Source of the DNA: Pseudopithomyces maydicus
Taxonomy: Eukaryota > Ascomycota > Dothideomycetes > Pleosporales > Didymosphaeriaceae
DNA length: 64,000 nucleotides
Direction of reading: 5' to 3'
NCBI GenBank assembly: GCA_026873275.1
Contig: JANTUC010000005.1
Coordinates: 1,426,001-1,490,000 of the forward strand
Shown: positions 32,820-44,314 of the stretch, in pieces
How the letters are laid out: every line of letters starts with the position of its first letter
How positions within the stretch are numbered: the first letter of the stretch is position 1
Made by a program: the position numbers and the translations under genes
Notes under the pieces: model-generated
The model's database searches: none
The model's input: the letters and a program-made list of their open reading frames with translations, nothing else
Told to the model about the DNA's origin: nothing

Positions 32820-35800
32820 CTATTTCCCACGCTCATGGATCTTCTGATGCCTTCTCAAGTCATTTTTTCGCGTAAAGGCTTTCCCACACTCCTCACACTC
32901 ATTGTTCCTGATGCCCTTGTGGCTTTTAATATGGTCTGCCAAGATAAGTCTACGTGTAAAAGACTTTCCGCAAAGAGGGCAGGTATGTTCCGCTTTGTGT
33001 TTCTTGGCATGGGTGGAGTTGAAGCGTTCTGCTAGATCACTTATCTCTGGGTGAAAAGAGCGGGTGTGCCTGCCCATACGTTAATTTCTTCCACGAACAT
33101 ACGTAATTCTGTGTGCATACTTTTCTAGATCTTTATGATTGGAGAAGCCCTCAGCACCAAGGCAGTCAGCCACTTCGCATTGAAATGGTCTATCGTGGAC
33201 GTTCACATGACGCTTTTTCGACTTGGCGTCCTTGAACCCTTCGGAGAAATACATGCATGTGATCTTGGTGCATTTGTATGGCCTTTCGTTGTCGTAAAAT
33301 TGTTTGAAAGTCTCCAGCTCTGCGTCCTTCAATTTCGATGCCGTTTCTTCCATGAGCTTCCGATTCCTGTTGAGAGCTTCTTCAAGACTCTTGATGCTCA
33401 CTTTGTGTCTGGCTTCAAACCCCTTCTTCTGAAAGGTATAAATGTGACTAGTCAGGGCTACTAAATCTTCGTAGAAGTCTTGGTCTTCGAACATCTTGCA
33501 TGTTTCGCGACATTCAGCAACAATTTTCTCAGGCTCATTGAATTCCTCTTCATGATACTGATCCATGAAGTCATCGATAGCCAAGGCGATTGCCCTGATG
33601 GGTTCCTCCATTTTTGAGTAGTCTTCCAAAAGGTGTTTACCACTGTTGACGAATGCATTGACGTGATGAAACCATTTTGCAACCGCATAATCTTGGAATG
33701 CAAACTGCCCTTCTAGCATCATTTGCCGAAGTTCTTGCTTTTCAATCGAATGTTTCGTTTGAAAGCAAGGAAAGGTCAAATATTGGAGACACAACGTGGC
33801 TAGCTCGCATTCCACGGAAGGCTGATGTATGTCATCTGTGCATTGCGTCAGGTAACTATTTGGTCAGTATTCAGTTTGAGAATATTGGAAATATCACATA
33901 CAATCTTGCTGTGCTATGGACTAAGGAAACACGATTCCCCGAAACTGTTACCAAAGAACCGCATATGTCGTAAATGTGTTGACGGAGACGACGATCGTCA
34001 TATTCGATGGTCCGGTTGTCAATGTCGATAGACAGAGCGACTTGAATCTCGCGCCAAGTCAATTGGCGTTGTGCACAAACCATCCATCCGAGGAGTTTTT
34101 TTGCCTTCGGCCATTGTGTTTTGAACGTCCGTTTAATCCGAACAACAATACGCTCATATCTATTGCGTTTTAATCTTGATGTCGTAATTGGTGGGTGGCA
34201 TCCGATGATCGGAAGCGTTGATTTAACTTACGCTTCTTTCAAACTGTCTGGAAAATTATTGGCGCTTATAGCGTCCAAGAGATCCCCGCGGGTCGGTTGC
34301 TGGTAAAGATTATCCATGACTAATCGAGCATATAAGAACATTCCTGCGGAATTCAGTACATTAAAATAGGTCTATGTAGGAATGCTTACCGTTGGCCCTC
34401 TCGACGGTCAGGTTGCGTAAATATTCTTTTGCTTCGTCATCGAAAGGTTCGTTATTAGCTGCAATACGCTCTACCCAAGTTCGAACATAGCTTCTAATAT
34501 CACCTTCGTTATCCTTAGAAGACATGGATACGACGTTTGGCACTATTTTACTGGCAGAAGAGCTGTGTAGGGCTCTCCTAATGTCAACGAAGTCTTGACT
34601 GACAACCATTACTCGCAGTTTTCCAGGCTCGCTAGTGTCGCATTGTGTAACAATCTCAACGAGAAACTCAAGCAGCTGCTTGCGTTCAATCTGTTCGCAT
34701 TCGTCTAGTCCATCGATAACAATAAAAATTTTATCGGGTATGGAGCAAAAGTCTTCGAAAAGCTTCTTCGCCAAGTGAAAAGATCGCAATACTGGCTCAC
34801 CACTGCTGGCTCGCTTTGCATGACAAGGTGGGAGAAGATCAGGGTATCGATTCAGCAATTGATGAACCAGCCCCTTAAGAACTCCGACAGCCGTATTGCA
34901 TCCCTGCCCTTCGTAGTGGCAATAGAAGTAGCTCGTGATGTAAGAAGTTCTTGAAACACACTCATCGATAATGCTTGATGCTAATATAGTTTTACCTTCG
35001 TTGTATCAGGAAATTGTAATTATCTTGGAAGTTAAGAACAAGTCTTCACTTACCTGCGCCAGGCATACCGTGCAGCCAAATGATTGGGGTGGCCGGAACT
35101 GAAATTTTGTATTAGTACATGCGCGTCTTTTGTCATGCCTCGTACTCACCATCTGTATCTATCCAATCTTTGATATTGTCATTCTTCATCAACCACTTCC
35201 CTGTGTCCTTGTATACTGTTCGCACTTCTGCAAACCTGGCATGGTCTTCTTCTTGTATTGATCCGACTGCGAGCCATTCTTTTACAGCTATGAGCTTCTT
35301 GGCTTTTTCTTCTGCAACTGCATCGTCAAGCTTAGCCTTCATATCTGCCATGTCTTCCCGATAAGCGCGATATTGTGACACAGTTGCGCGACACTCGACC
35401 AGGTCCTTATGCCGAGCGAGGCTTTTCAACACGCCTCCAAATTTTGTGTCGAAATCTTTCCACATGGCACGGAAAAACTTTTTCCACCCTATTAATCGAC
35501 ATGCTTAGAGCGCGACATCCAGCAGGGGTTTGTTACTCACGACTGCTTGAAAAGAATTTCATCGCTTGCTGATGAAAATCAAGGATATCAATATACATCA
35601 GCTCCAGGGCCTGGACCATGTAGGGATTTTGTTCAAATAGTTCTTCGTACTCTTTCAACAGCGGTAAGTGGTCTCCAATTTGAGAGTAGGCATCTAACAG
35701 AGTCTCAAACGATTCGGTAAATGTGCTGGCCGTCTAACGTATATTAATGGTGGATATGATTTGGATAAACCTATTCAGACATACCAAGAGGAGAAACTTA

Positions 35801-36156
35801 ACGGGACCCCACACAAAGCAAACTACTTCATTCACGTTCAAAAACACTTCAATCGTCTTTGAAAATTGATGCATTGCTTCCAAAAATGATTGAAGGCGTG
35901 CCATATTGGCCATTGTCTTCGCCTGCTCCTGTTCATATTGAATACGCATTATCTCCTGACATAGCGAATCATATGTGGTGTTTTGAAAATTAGTTAGTTC
36001 GGTGCCAGATAGTCGCGCTTTGAACTTCAAAACAGCTGATCGCAGAGCATCGCTCCCGCCATTTCCGACCAATGTAGACTGTTGAGATATCGCTCCAGTG
36101 GACGCACGACTGACTTGCGTGTTGGGGAGCGAGGATATAGGGTTATTGCTGCTCAT
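32820..36156 (-). CDS. NLR-like STAND NTPase: N-terminal helical domain, NACHT, C-terminal C2H2 zinc fingers
   Basis: Nine exons: 36156-35785, 35733-35541, 35488-35150, 35098-35054, 34995-34390, 34343-34232, 34159-33902, 33855-33121, 33069-32820; 969 aa, all phases consistent. Residues about 45-300 are the helical N-terminal region seen on many fungal NACHT proteins (VWGPVKFLLLTASTFTESFETLLDAY, LDFHQQAMKFFSSR, WKKFFRAMWKDF; I believe Pfam DUF7708, not searched). NACHT: Walker A GMPGAGKT at 312-319 (split by an intron), Walker B FIVIDGLDE at about 407-415, then GMFLYARLVMDNL and a winged-helix-like part. The C terminus (836-969) has several C2H2-type fingers (YKCTKITC...H, CEVADCLG...H, CPLCGKSFTRRLILADHIKSH, CEECGKAFTRKNDLRRHQKIH) instead of WD40, ankyrin or TPR repeats. 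Fungal NLRs are implicated in non-self recognition and regulated cell death. The gene appears intact. Confidence 0.92.
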
Positions 36157-36540
36157 ACTGAACAACTAGATAATTGCTTGGGCGGAACGCTTGGGTCTAT
36201 ACAGTGAGAAGACCTGACGGTGCGAAGACGCGCAAAATTTCACGGGCGGTGAAACGTTTGCTTGACAACGCGGAGAGACCGGTCAACACCCTTGTCCGTG
36301 GCGCGTGATACGAACCGCTCAGCCACTGCCTCGTCGCCACCGATTGGATACCATACAAGATGCGGGCGGTGAGGCTGATCCGAAGGCATATCGGATGAAT
36401 ACAGCCAAAAAAACGAACTCATCCCACAGCGACAAGAAGAACACCGAAAAGACCGTCCGAATCACGGTTCTATTGTCGTGGTTCGTTAGAAGTGGGCCCA
36501 TATTCCGCCAAGCGTTCTAAGCGCTTGTGTTAGCGTCACT
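36157..36540. promoter_or_regulatory. Divergent promoter region, NLR / SNF2
   Basis: 384 bp between the NLR start (36156, minus) and the SNF2 start (36541, plus). No TATA is obvious. The two genes could share control elements here. Confidence 0.5.
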
Positions 36541-39500
36541 ATGTCTCTGAAGCGCATGCTTAATCCTGACGACAGCACGTATGAACATACGCAACATCGT
36601 CCCTTACAAGGCTGGGATGAGTATGGGGTTTCCATCGAGTATGTATGAAGACATTACCGATGGAAAATAGCTGACTATGTCCCAGAGTCACGCCGGCCTT
36701 ACAGGCCACTAACTGGGACAACTGTGTTACAAATGATTTCTCGTTGAACAGCTTCTCAGACGTGTTCGCTCAGGATGGTATAAATTGCTGTGGCCAGCAA
36801 ACTGCTTCCGATTACGATTCCAGGATATCTCTTCTTTGCGTAGAAGAGCAAGTGCAACAGTGGGCTGAGGATAATGTTTCCTCTCAGCCTGCATCATCAC
36901 CTGCAACACTGCAAGGGGACGACGAGAGAATATGTTATGGCCTAGTATGTATATCGTTGTTATTTAATGTTTTTACTGAAACCGAAAGATTTCCCGGGCA
37001 CCCATCAAATTAATGGGCGATATGTCCAATGTAGACACAAAACTAGCAACTGGTGGCGGACACCCAGTTCCCGGACATTACCAAATGGTTATAAGCCACC
37101 GCGAAGACCGCTTTGTCGTGGGATTTCAAGACGGGACACCACTTGGTGAAGTAAATGTGCAATTGGAATCAGCGCTTTCTGGCATATCAGAGCAACGACA
37201 CCAGGTTGACTTGGAGGTATTTGCTCCAATCAGGCCAATCAGAGAAACCATCTCGAGAGCAGTAAAGGAGAAAGAGGCTGTCGTCAGAGTCAACATCAAT
37301 ATCTATGGCCCCCGTAGCGCCGCGAGAGATATCGGATCAGAGCTCGGAACGCAGAAAATATATCTCCAACGCCCTGACTACGTCAAGCCCGGGTTGGCTT
37401 ACGACAACCCCCACTTTCTGAAGCTCGGCGGGATCAAACCATCGTTTGAAGGTCAAGATGTCGAAATACGTGAAGACAAATTACCCGAGAGCGAAGTCGA
37501 AAAGGCAGAAGCGTTTCAAAAGACGATAGACAACATTTACTCGTCGCTTACACGGGGTCAAAACTTGGCTGGGATCGAAGGGGACAGTCGTTTGAAGACC
37601 AAACTCTTGAATCATCAGAAGGAAGCTCTCGATTTCATGTCACAGCGTGAGAACGGGCCCATACCAAGTAAATTTCAGCTATGGATGCCTAGCGAGCAGG
37701 ATGGCAGGCCCTGCCAACGGCATGTTGTCACGAACCAAACCTCATCGCTCGAATACCCAGAAACAGGGGAGGGATACTGGCTGATGAGATGGGAATGGGC
37801 AAGAGTTTAAGCATCCTGGCTTTGATGTTGCGCATGTTGCATCAAGGTCATCTCTGGGCTTCTGAAAAAACTGGCATGTTCGACGATGGAAATAGGCAAG
37901 ACCACGCACGACGTCGATCACGAGCCACACTTATCATCGCATCATCTGATCTCATGATCAATGAATGGTTCCAAGAGATGAAAACACATTTCAAAGAGGA
38001 GGTTTTTGGAGCTCTCCGGACGATCAAGTACCACGGGATAAATCGCGAATCAAGTAAAGATGCTTTGTGCAACGCAGATATAGTTATCACGACTTATCAC
38101 ACGCTCTACGCCGACTCGTCCCGAAATAAGAATCCATTGCGCAACATTGAATGGTACAGACTTGTTCTTGACGAAGCGCATATTATACGGCGGCTTTCAA
38201 CAGTACTATATCGTACAGTCGCAGAGCTCAAAGCACGTTCTCGCTGGTGTCTGACAGGGACACCAATCCAAAACCGACTGGAGGATATTGGATCCCTTTT
38301 CGCCTTCATTCGCATCATTCCATTCAACAGTCCGTCTAATTTTAGAAAATACATATGTATCCCGTTCGAGGAGGGAGGGAAACGCCGCGATTTGGCCATC
38401 GAACGATTTACTATGTTGCTCGATTCACTGTGCCTACGGAGAACAAAGGATCTATTGCATTTACCAGAACAGCATTCTCGCGTGCGTCGAATTGACTTCT
38501 CACCCGAAGAGAAAATGCAGTATGATCAGACAAAGAAAATCATGTTACGAGCTGCGAAAAATCAAGTCGGTGGGTTCGATCAGAAGAGTACGTTGGGCTT
38601 GTTTCAAGTTCAACTGCAACTACGAATCCTGTGTAACCATGGCACATATCAACAGCCCTTCTCGTGGAACAGAAGAAAAATGCACTTACTTGACGAAAGG
38701 GAAGCACTGGAGGCATCATTGGGGAGGAATGGCGATGTAACTTGCTCCGCTTGCAGACAGACAATGCCATTGATAGGTGCAGGGTCAATGTTTCGCCGCT
38801 TTGATGAGCACTGTCGGCATGTACTTTGCTCCGAGTGTATGGAGGAAAGCATGCCGGATGTTCAGCCGGGCACTGCCACAATCTGCCCTTTATGCTCGCC
38901 TCTTTGGAAAATGCATAACCGTCCCACGAATAGCCTGCATACGCATGAGGACGATAAGTATTTTCGCCCAAATGGAATATCTTCCAAGATAGAGACACTA
39001 ATGATGGACGTGCAAACCAATGTTTGGTACACAAAGAGGTACGTGTTACATCTGTACCCACTTGGCTAGGATGCTTACTTCGGCTGTAGTATCATATTCT
39101 CCTGTTGGACGCATACGCTAGATCTTATTGGATTTTACTTGAATCGGGCTTCTATCAATTACCGAAGGATCGATGGCGAGTGTCCGACTGTCAAGAGAGA
39201 AAAGATTCTCGATGAATTCGCCCATAATCCCCAACTACGTGTTCTTATCATGACAACCGGAACAGGAGCCGTAGGGTAGGTTGGAGTCACTTGACACTTT
39301 CCTCCTACTGACACTTAGCAGATTGAACCTAGCTACAGCCAACCGTGTCTTCCTCGTTGAACCTCAGTGGAACCCAAGCGTTGAAAACCAAGCCATCGCG
39401 CGAGCTCTGCGTCTTGGGCAAGAGCAGGCTGTAGAGGTTACACGCTATGTAGTAAACGGAACAGTAGAGCAGGTGAGTCAAACTAAGACATCTAAGAAGA

Positions 39501-39575
39501 ACTGTACTAATTGAACAGGATATGCGTTCGCTTCAGGATCGGAAATTGAAGATGGCTGGTATGGCTTGGGAATAA
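36541..39575 (+). CDS. Rad5/HLTF-like SNF2 translocase with RING finger, apparent one-base frameshift
   Basis: Exons 36541-36638, 36686-36944, 36989-39038, 39090-39275, 39322-39472 and 39519-39575. Lengths sum to 2801 nt, so one added base gives about 933 aa. The shift is at about 37765-37775: the frame ...EYPETGE stops being conserved exactly where GGILADEMGMGKSLSI (Walker A) begins in the next frame. Seen after it: RLVLDEAHIIRR (DEAH-type), LTGTPIQNRLEDIGSLFAF, LRRTKDLL; a C3HC4-like RING inserted in the helicase (CSACRQTM...CRHVLCSECM...CPLC); then FYLNRASINYRRIDG, VLIMTTGTGAVGLNLATANRVFLVEPQWNPSVENQAIARALRLGQ. This order is that of Rad5/HLTF/SHPRH, which combine DNA translocation with E3 ubiquitin ligase activity in DNA damage tolerance (family knowledge). 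The N-terminal ~350 residues are less conserved. Confidence 0.92.
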
Positions 39576-40014
39576 CAAAAGATATAGATATAAGTTCCCC
39601 GATCATCTCTTCTCCGTCACGTTCTATGTCTTTCTTCTCTCCGTTTGCATGGGAAGCTGCGATTGAGAGCAAACGGCGCGTCGAACTCTTGCGCGCAACT
39701 TAGACTAGCCTAACTTGTATTAGCGTCACGCTGCGTCGTGTTGTGACTATTTCACCCGCAAATATCTAACCAAATCTTTTTATCCCACAACTTCTCTTTC
39801 GCGTAAAATTTACGTTTGTGCTGCCCGCGGCTTACACTAAATTCCTCTCATGACCGCTTGCAAAGCGACTCCCAAGGTAACTATAATGGCTTGAGCAGAC
39901 AACTTCGAGGAAGCTCGTGGACATTCATTTACACACATGGTTATCTAGGCAGTAGAATTTTCGAGACCATAAAAGAATTCCGATACCACAAGCTGTTGGC
40001 AGAACATCTACAGC
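39576..40014. other. Intergenic spacer
   Basis: 439 bp between the SNF2 stop and the SET-MYND ATG. No gene seen; it presumably holds the promoter of the next gene. Confidence 0.5.
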
Positions 40015-41898
40015 ATGTATGAGATACGAGCGGTGCCTGGCAAAGGTTTAGGCTTTATCGCCACCGGGTTCATTCAAAAGGGCACATGCATACTCTCAGA
40101 AACACCTATCGTAACGGTCCCGCTGTCGATGAGTGCAGAGGACTTGTACAGCAAAGTATTGGAGTTGTCGGATGAGCATAGGCAGTCACTCACCGCGCTT
40201 TGCAACGTTTATGCTCATGATACTTTGATGGCACACTACGATGGTATAGTACAAACAAACGCCTTCGACACAGGTGATGACATGGCTGCGGTTGCTATTG
40301 AAGCAAGCCGCATCAACCACGCCTGTGATAACAACAGCATGCATTCTTGGAACAAGGACTTGGGCCAGGTGACTGTGTATGCGGTCCGCGACATCAACCC
40401 GGGCGAAGAGATCACCACCAATTATTTCGGTCGTGGGATGACTCGCAAAGAGCGACAAACATCGCTTCGGGACACCTACCAGTTCAACTGTACTTGCGGG
40501 CTTTGTTCTTTACCTGCAGAGCTAAGTGCTGCTATGGATTGCAAGATCCAACGCTATCGGGACGTCTGGGAAAATCTGATGGTCGACGAAGGTGCTAGTC
40601 GCCATTCAAACAACCCTTTTCAACGCTTCCGAGATCTTGAAGACATTGTCCATCATAAAGAAGAGCTAGGTAGCCACACACAACTGTATGAGGCTTACAT
40701 AGAGCTTTCTGCGCTAGCTATCGCGCATAGTGATATTGCCAGGGCCAAGGCTTTCTTTCAGAAAGCGTATGATTCTTATATCATCGAGCATGGTACAGAA
40801 GACAGCACTGCGCGAGAGCTTGATGGCATAATCAAAGGCATAACCAAGTCCATCTATATCGGCCAGTCGACGCGTTGGACTACTACCCAAGAAGAGACCC
40901 CTTCCCAAGCCGACCAGTCCATTTTCGAAAACTGGCTGTGGAATAGAAACGACGAAACTGCACGTCCGGGCCGATTCGCAAATCTCCAAGACCGTCGTAC
41001 CTTTCTCGGGATTGGTGGCTTACCGACTAGAGACGTATATGACATCGAATATCATCAATATGTGGCTTTGAGTCAGAGAAAGCCGGTACGCCATTGGTGC
41101 TTCGTCGGAGAGATCGTGGAAAGCGCCACCTTGGGAGAGGACCTGAAACTGGGTGTCAAGGATGTCGACGAGCACTTGGCATTCATTGTCTTCAACAAAG
41201 ACTGGACTCAGAAGAGGTACAAGGCTCCAAAATGTCAAAAAAACCGTACTAAGTACAACAGCGTTGAGAACGATGCCGGCCAGAAGGAAGGAGAGGGTGA
41301 CAGGATGACCAATGAGAGCTTCACGCAAACTTTCTCCAAGCACGACACTATCGTGATTCTATATGCAGAGCGCATGAATCCTTCTTCGAGTGCTGGAGAC
41401 GCAATTATACACATGAAAGATACCAGCATGGTAAAGGTAGAAAGGGCACACATCGACAAAAGTCTCATCAAAACTTACCACAACGTTAGGTCCTCCCGTT
41501 TCCACTGAAGAAGCTCCTCGCAGCGAGCAGCCGGCTACAAGAATACATGGAAAAGTGCGAAGGGAGCAATAACACGTGCCACAGCTGCGAAAAGCAGGGA
41601 ACTGGATTCGATAAGTGTGGTCGATGCAAGATCTACCACTACTGTTCCAGGGTAAAACGCTCGGATCCAGGATATGAAGGAATTTTAGGAAACTAACAAG
41701 AAAAATCAGGACTGCCAGTTGAAGAGCTGGCACGAGGATAGCCACAAGAAGGACTGCAAATTGCTGGAACATTCGGACGTTCGCAATTTGCTCAATTTCG
41801 AGTGGCATAAGTTCAACGGCCAAGTTGGCTTTCCGCTTCCCGCCGGACAAGAAGTGAGCGAGAATCTGGCCGAGAAGATGGATACAATGGCTCTCTAG
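40015..41898 (+). CDS. SET-domain protein with C-terminal MYND zinc finger
   Basis: Exons 40015-41489, 41531-41651 and 41710-41898 (594 aa model). The N-terminal SET domain has YEIRAVPGKGLGFIATGFIQKGTCILSE, the RINHACDNNSMHSWN core and GEEITTNYFG, followed by FNCTCGLC as in SMYD-type post-SET. The middle is helical (LYEAYIELSALAIAHSDIARAKAFFQKAYDSYIIEHG). The MYND finger is at the far C terminus: CHSCEKQGTGFDKCGRCKIYHYCSRDCQLKSWHEDSHKKDC, not inside SET as in SMYD proteins. The first junction is doubtful: either a 41-nt intron 41490-41530 (GTCCTC...GCAG), or one missing base near 41489, because the skipped stretch itself reads like protein (LPFPLKKLLAASSRLQEYMEK). A possible lysine methyltransferase; targets unknown. 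Confidence 0.87.
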
Positions 41899-42464
41899 GA
41901 AGGAGGTGGTTGGGGCACTCAGGGATCAAGTCGGGCTGCCTATGCTATTGGTGGCTTCTGATGGGCCATGGTGGACGAATGGCATATCGTAATGGTTGGG
42001 CGTGTGGACAACACGTATCACATGATCTGTCTTATGCCCACTTATATCCTGGAAAATTCACATCTTGAAGACTTCGTCCAGACTAGCGAAAGCAGTGCAA
42101 TCCCCATTCAAGGGAAGCGACGGCATCCCGTCACCAACACCAACAATGCTTTCTGTCTTGAGGCATGCAACGGGCTTTCATTCGCTGTGCCGTCCCCAAA
42201 TGTCGCTAGGACGCTTAAGGTTTTTCGTCCGCGTGGAACCTTTCGACATGATACGCTTGGTAAGCGCTGGGTTATGTACATAGGCCTCTATTGGTCGTGG
42301 TGATTGGTTGGGACTGATCTTATCAACTTAGATTCGCTTTGCCTTGCGGGGATTTCGCATCCGCAGGAAAGCTTGATAAAAGCTTGATTGGTGAATCAAG
42401 CTTTATGGCACGAGCCACATGGAATGAATTGTATTTCACGGTTCTAAAGCTCAGATAAATGATT

Positions 42465-42791
42465 TTAATCGGACTTATATTTTGTGGTGGTCACCCTGAG
42501 CAAATTCTTCCGCTGCTGATATTGTGTACAAAAACTTGTCGCGTCATCCCATGACACCTCAACCACCAACCCGTACGAAGCGTATCCTTCAATTTCCTTT
42601 ATACTATCCGTTTCCACACACAATACGAACGCCTCCCTCCCAATCACACCTCCACGCCCCTCCTTGATTTCTCTCAAACCACCCTCCATCCACTCACCTC
42701 CTCGCAACGCTCCACCCCCATCATGCAGGTACCACCTCCCCACCGCAATCCCTCCTTCCGCGTATCTCCATTTCCGCACGCCCCGGTTCCT
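42465..42791 (-). CDS. Possible coding exon, no family recognised
   Basis: An open minus-strand frame with no ATG at its head. Part of it reads like protein (RKWRYAEGGIAVGRWYLHDGGGA, GREAFVLCVETDSIKEIEGYASYGLVVEVSWDD). A CGCAG acceptor lies just upstream at the 5' edge, but I cannot find a convincing first exon. It may be the last exon of a small gene or a relic. Confidence 0.25.
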   Translation of the reverse strand, partial: RNRGVRKWRYAEGGIAVGRWYLHDGGGALRGGEWMEGGLREIKEGRGGVIGREAFVLCVETDSIKEIEGYASYGLVVEVSWDDATSFCTQYQQRKNLLRVTTTKYKSD

Positions 42792-42989
42792 CACTGCGAT
42801 CCTCCAATCACCTTCCCAACGTACCTACCCAGCAGCGCCTCATCCCAGTCCGCCTGCCTATTCAGGCTAGCGCATGACTACCGCTGGTGGACCCTTTGGG
42901 AAGTAGTGGCGATAGAGCATGATGATCGTAACGGCGACGTCCGAGGCATGGAGTAATTTTATTTCAGCTGGTTTGATAACGTGTGCGTA

Positions 42990-43003
42990 GATATATATAT
43001 AAC
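42990..43003 (+). promoter_or_regulatory. TATA box of the S1/P1 nuclease gene
   Basis: ATATATATATAAC, about 65 bp upstream of ATG 43065. Strong match at the usual distance. Confidence 0.6.
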
Positions 43004-43064
43004 CCACCGCTCCAAACTTCAAGTTTTGGTTTCGTTCCTCTAACGCCTTCTCCCAAACCTCACC

Positions 43065-44069
43065 ATGGCCCTCTCCAAACCCACCCTCCTCTCCATCTTA
43101 GCCTTGACAAAGGGCTCCCTCGCCTGGGGCACCCTCGGCCACGACACCGTTGCTTTCATCGCGCAACACTTCGTCTCCAACGCGACCGCCTCCTTCGCGT
43201 CTTCCCTCCTCAACGACTCCTCCTCCGCATACCTGGCCAACGTTGCTACGTGGGCCGACTCCTACCGATACACGGCTGACGGCGCGTTCTCTGCGCCACT
43301 ACACTACATCGATGCGCTGGACGATCCCCCAGCTTCCTGCGATGTGGAGTATGAGCGGGATTGCCCCGAGGAAGGCTGCATCGTGAGTGCGATTGCGAAT
43401 TACACCGGGCGAGTTACGGCGAAGGATGTGAAGAGGGAAGAGCAGCAGAAGGCGCTGAAGTGGGTTATTCACTTTCTGGGGGATATCCATCAGCCGCTGC
43501 ACGTGGAGAACCTTGAGATCGGAGGCAACGGGATCAACGTCTCCTTCGCGGGGCAGTCGACAAATCTGCACCACATCTGGGATAGCAACATGCCGGAGAA
43601 ACTAATCGGAGGGTATTCCCTCGAGGACGCCAGGGATTGGTCTGAAGAGCTGGTCGGCGAGATCGTGAGCGGGAAGTATGCGAATGCATCGAAGGGGTGG
43701 CTTGAGGGGATTGATATCAAGAACCCGGTGGACAGCGCGATGGTGTGGGCGAGGGACGCGAATTCGTTTGTTTGCGATACGGTGGTGCCCAAGGGGCAGG
43801 CGGCGGTCGAGGGCAAGGAGTTGGATGGGGAATACTACGATGCTGCGATTCCGGTGATTCAAATGCAGATTGCGAAGGCGGGGTACAGGTTGGCGGCGTG
43901 GTTGGATCTTATTGTGGAGGGAGAGAAGGGAGGGTATGCGACGGGGCATAGCACGAAGGAAGTGGTTGCCAAGAGGGGTGAGGCGAAGCTGGAGGACTGG
44001 ATGGTGGAGGCCCGACGGGTGAGGAGGGCGTTCGGATATAACTGTGGGGCTGAAGGACATAAGCATTGA
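43065..44069 (+). CDS. Secreted S1/P1-type zinc nuclease
   Basis: An uninterrupted 334-aa frame. A signal peptide ends ...TKGSLA, so the mature protein starts WGTLGHD; in this family the N-terminal Trp itself binds zinc. Other zinc ligands are in place: the His of GTLGH, VATWADSYR, PLHYIDA, HFLGDIHQPLHVEN and NLHHIWDSNM. Paired cysteines (CDVEYERDCPEEGC, FVCDT, YNCG) and several NxT/S sites fit a secreted glycoprotein. It cleaves single-stranded DNA and RNA, often also acting as a 3'-nucleotidase, mainly for phosphate and nucleoside scavenging. The tail after about residue 300 is charged. No intron. Confidence 0.96.
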   Translation: MALSKPTLLSILALTKGSLAWGTLGHDTVAFIAQHFVSNATASFASSLLNDSSSAYLANVATWADSYRYTADGAFSAPLHYIDALDDPPASCDVEYERDCPEEGCIVSAIANYTGRVTAKDVKREEQQKALKWVIHFLGDIHQPLHVENLEIGGNGINVSFAGQSTNLHHIWDSNMPEKLIGGYSLEDARDWSEELVGEIVSGKYANASKGWLEGIDIKNPVDSAMVWARDANSFVCDTVVPKGQAAVEGKELDGEYYDAAIPVIQMQIAKAGYRLAAWLDLIVEGEKGGYATGHSTKEVVAKRGEAKLEDWMVEARRVRRAFGYNCGAEGHKH

Positions 44070-44314
44070 GTGTGTGTAGTGAGATGTGACGACGCAGACG
44101 ATACAGATGATACACGATGATAGCCAAAAACAATGCACATGAAATGGAAGTTTGAACCAATGATCAGGAAGTCTATTACCGCTCCTTCGTGCGGTTGTAC
44201 CTGCATGGGACCGTACAGCGGGGATGCCTGTCGCTTGCACGTGGTTCTATAGAAGAAAAGTCAGGGTATCATAAATATGCGATCCATATACTCCAAGTAT
44301 GCCTATGCTGGTAA

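Noticed and set aside
41968..42303. 111-codon plus frame after SET-MYND
   Set aside because: No ATG context, domain or splice logic that I can support; probably 3' flank.
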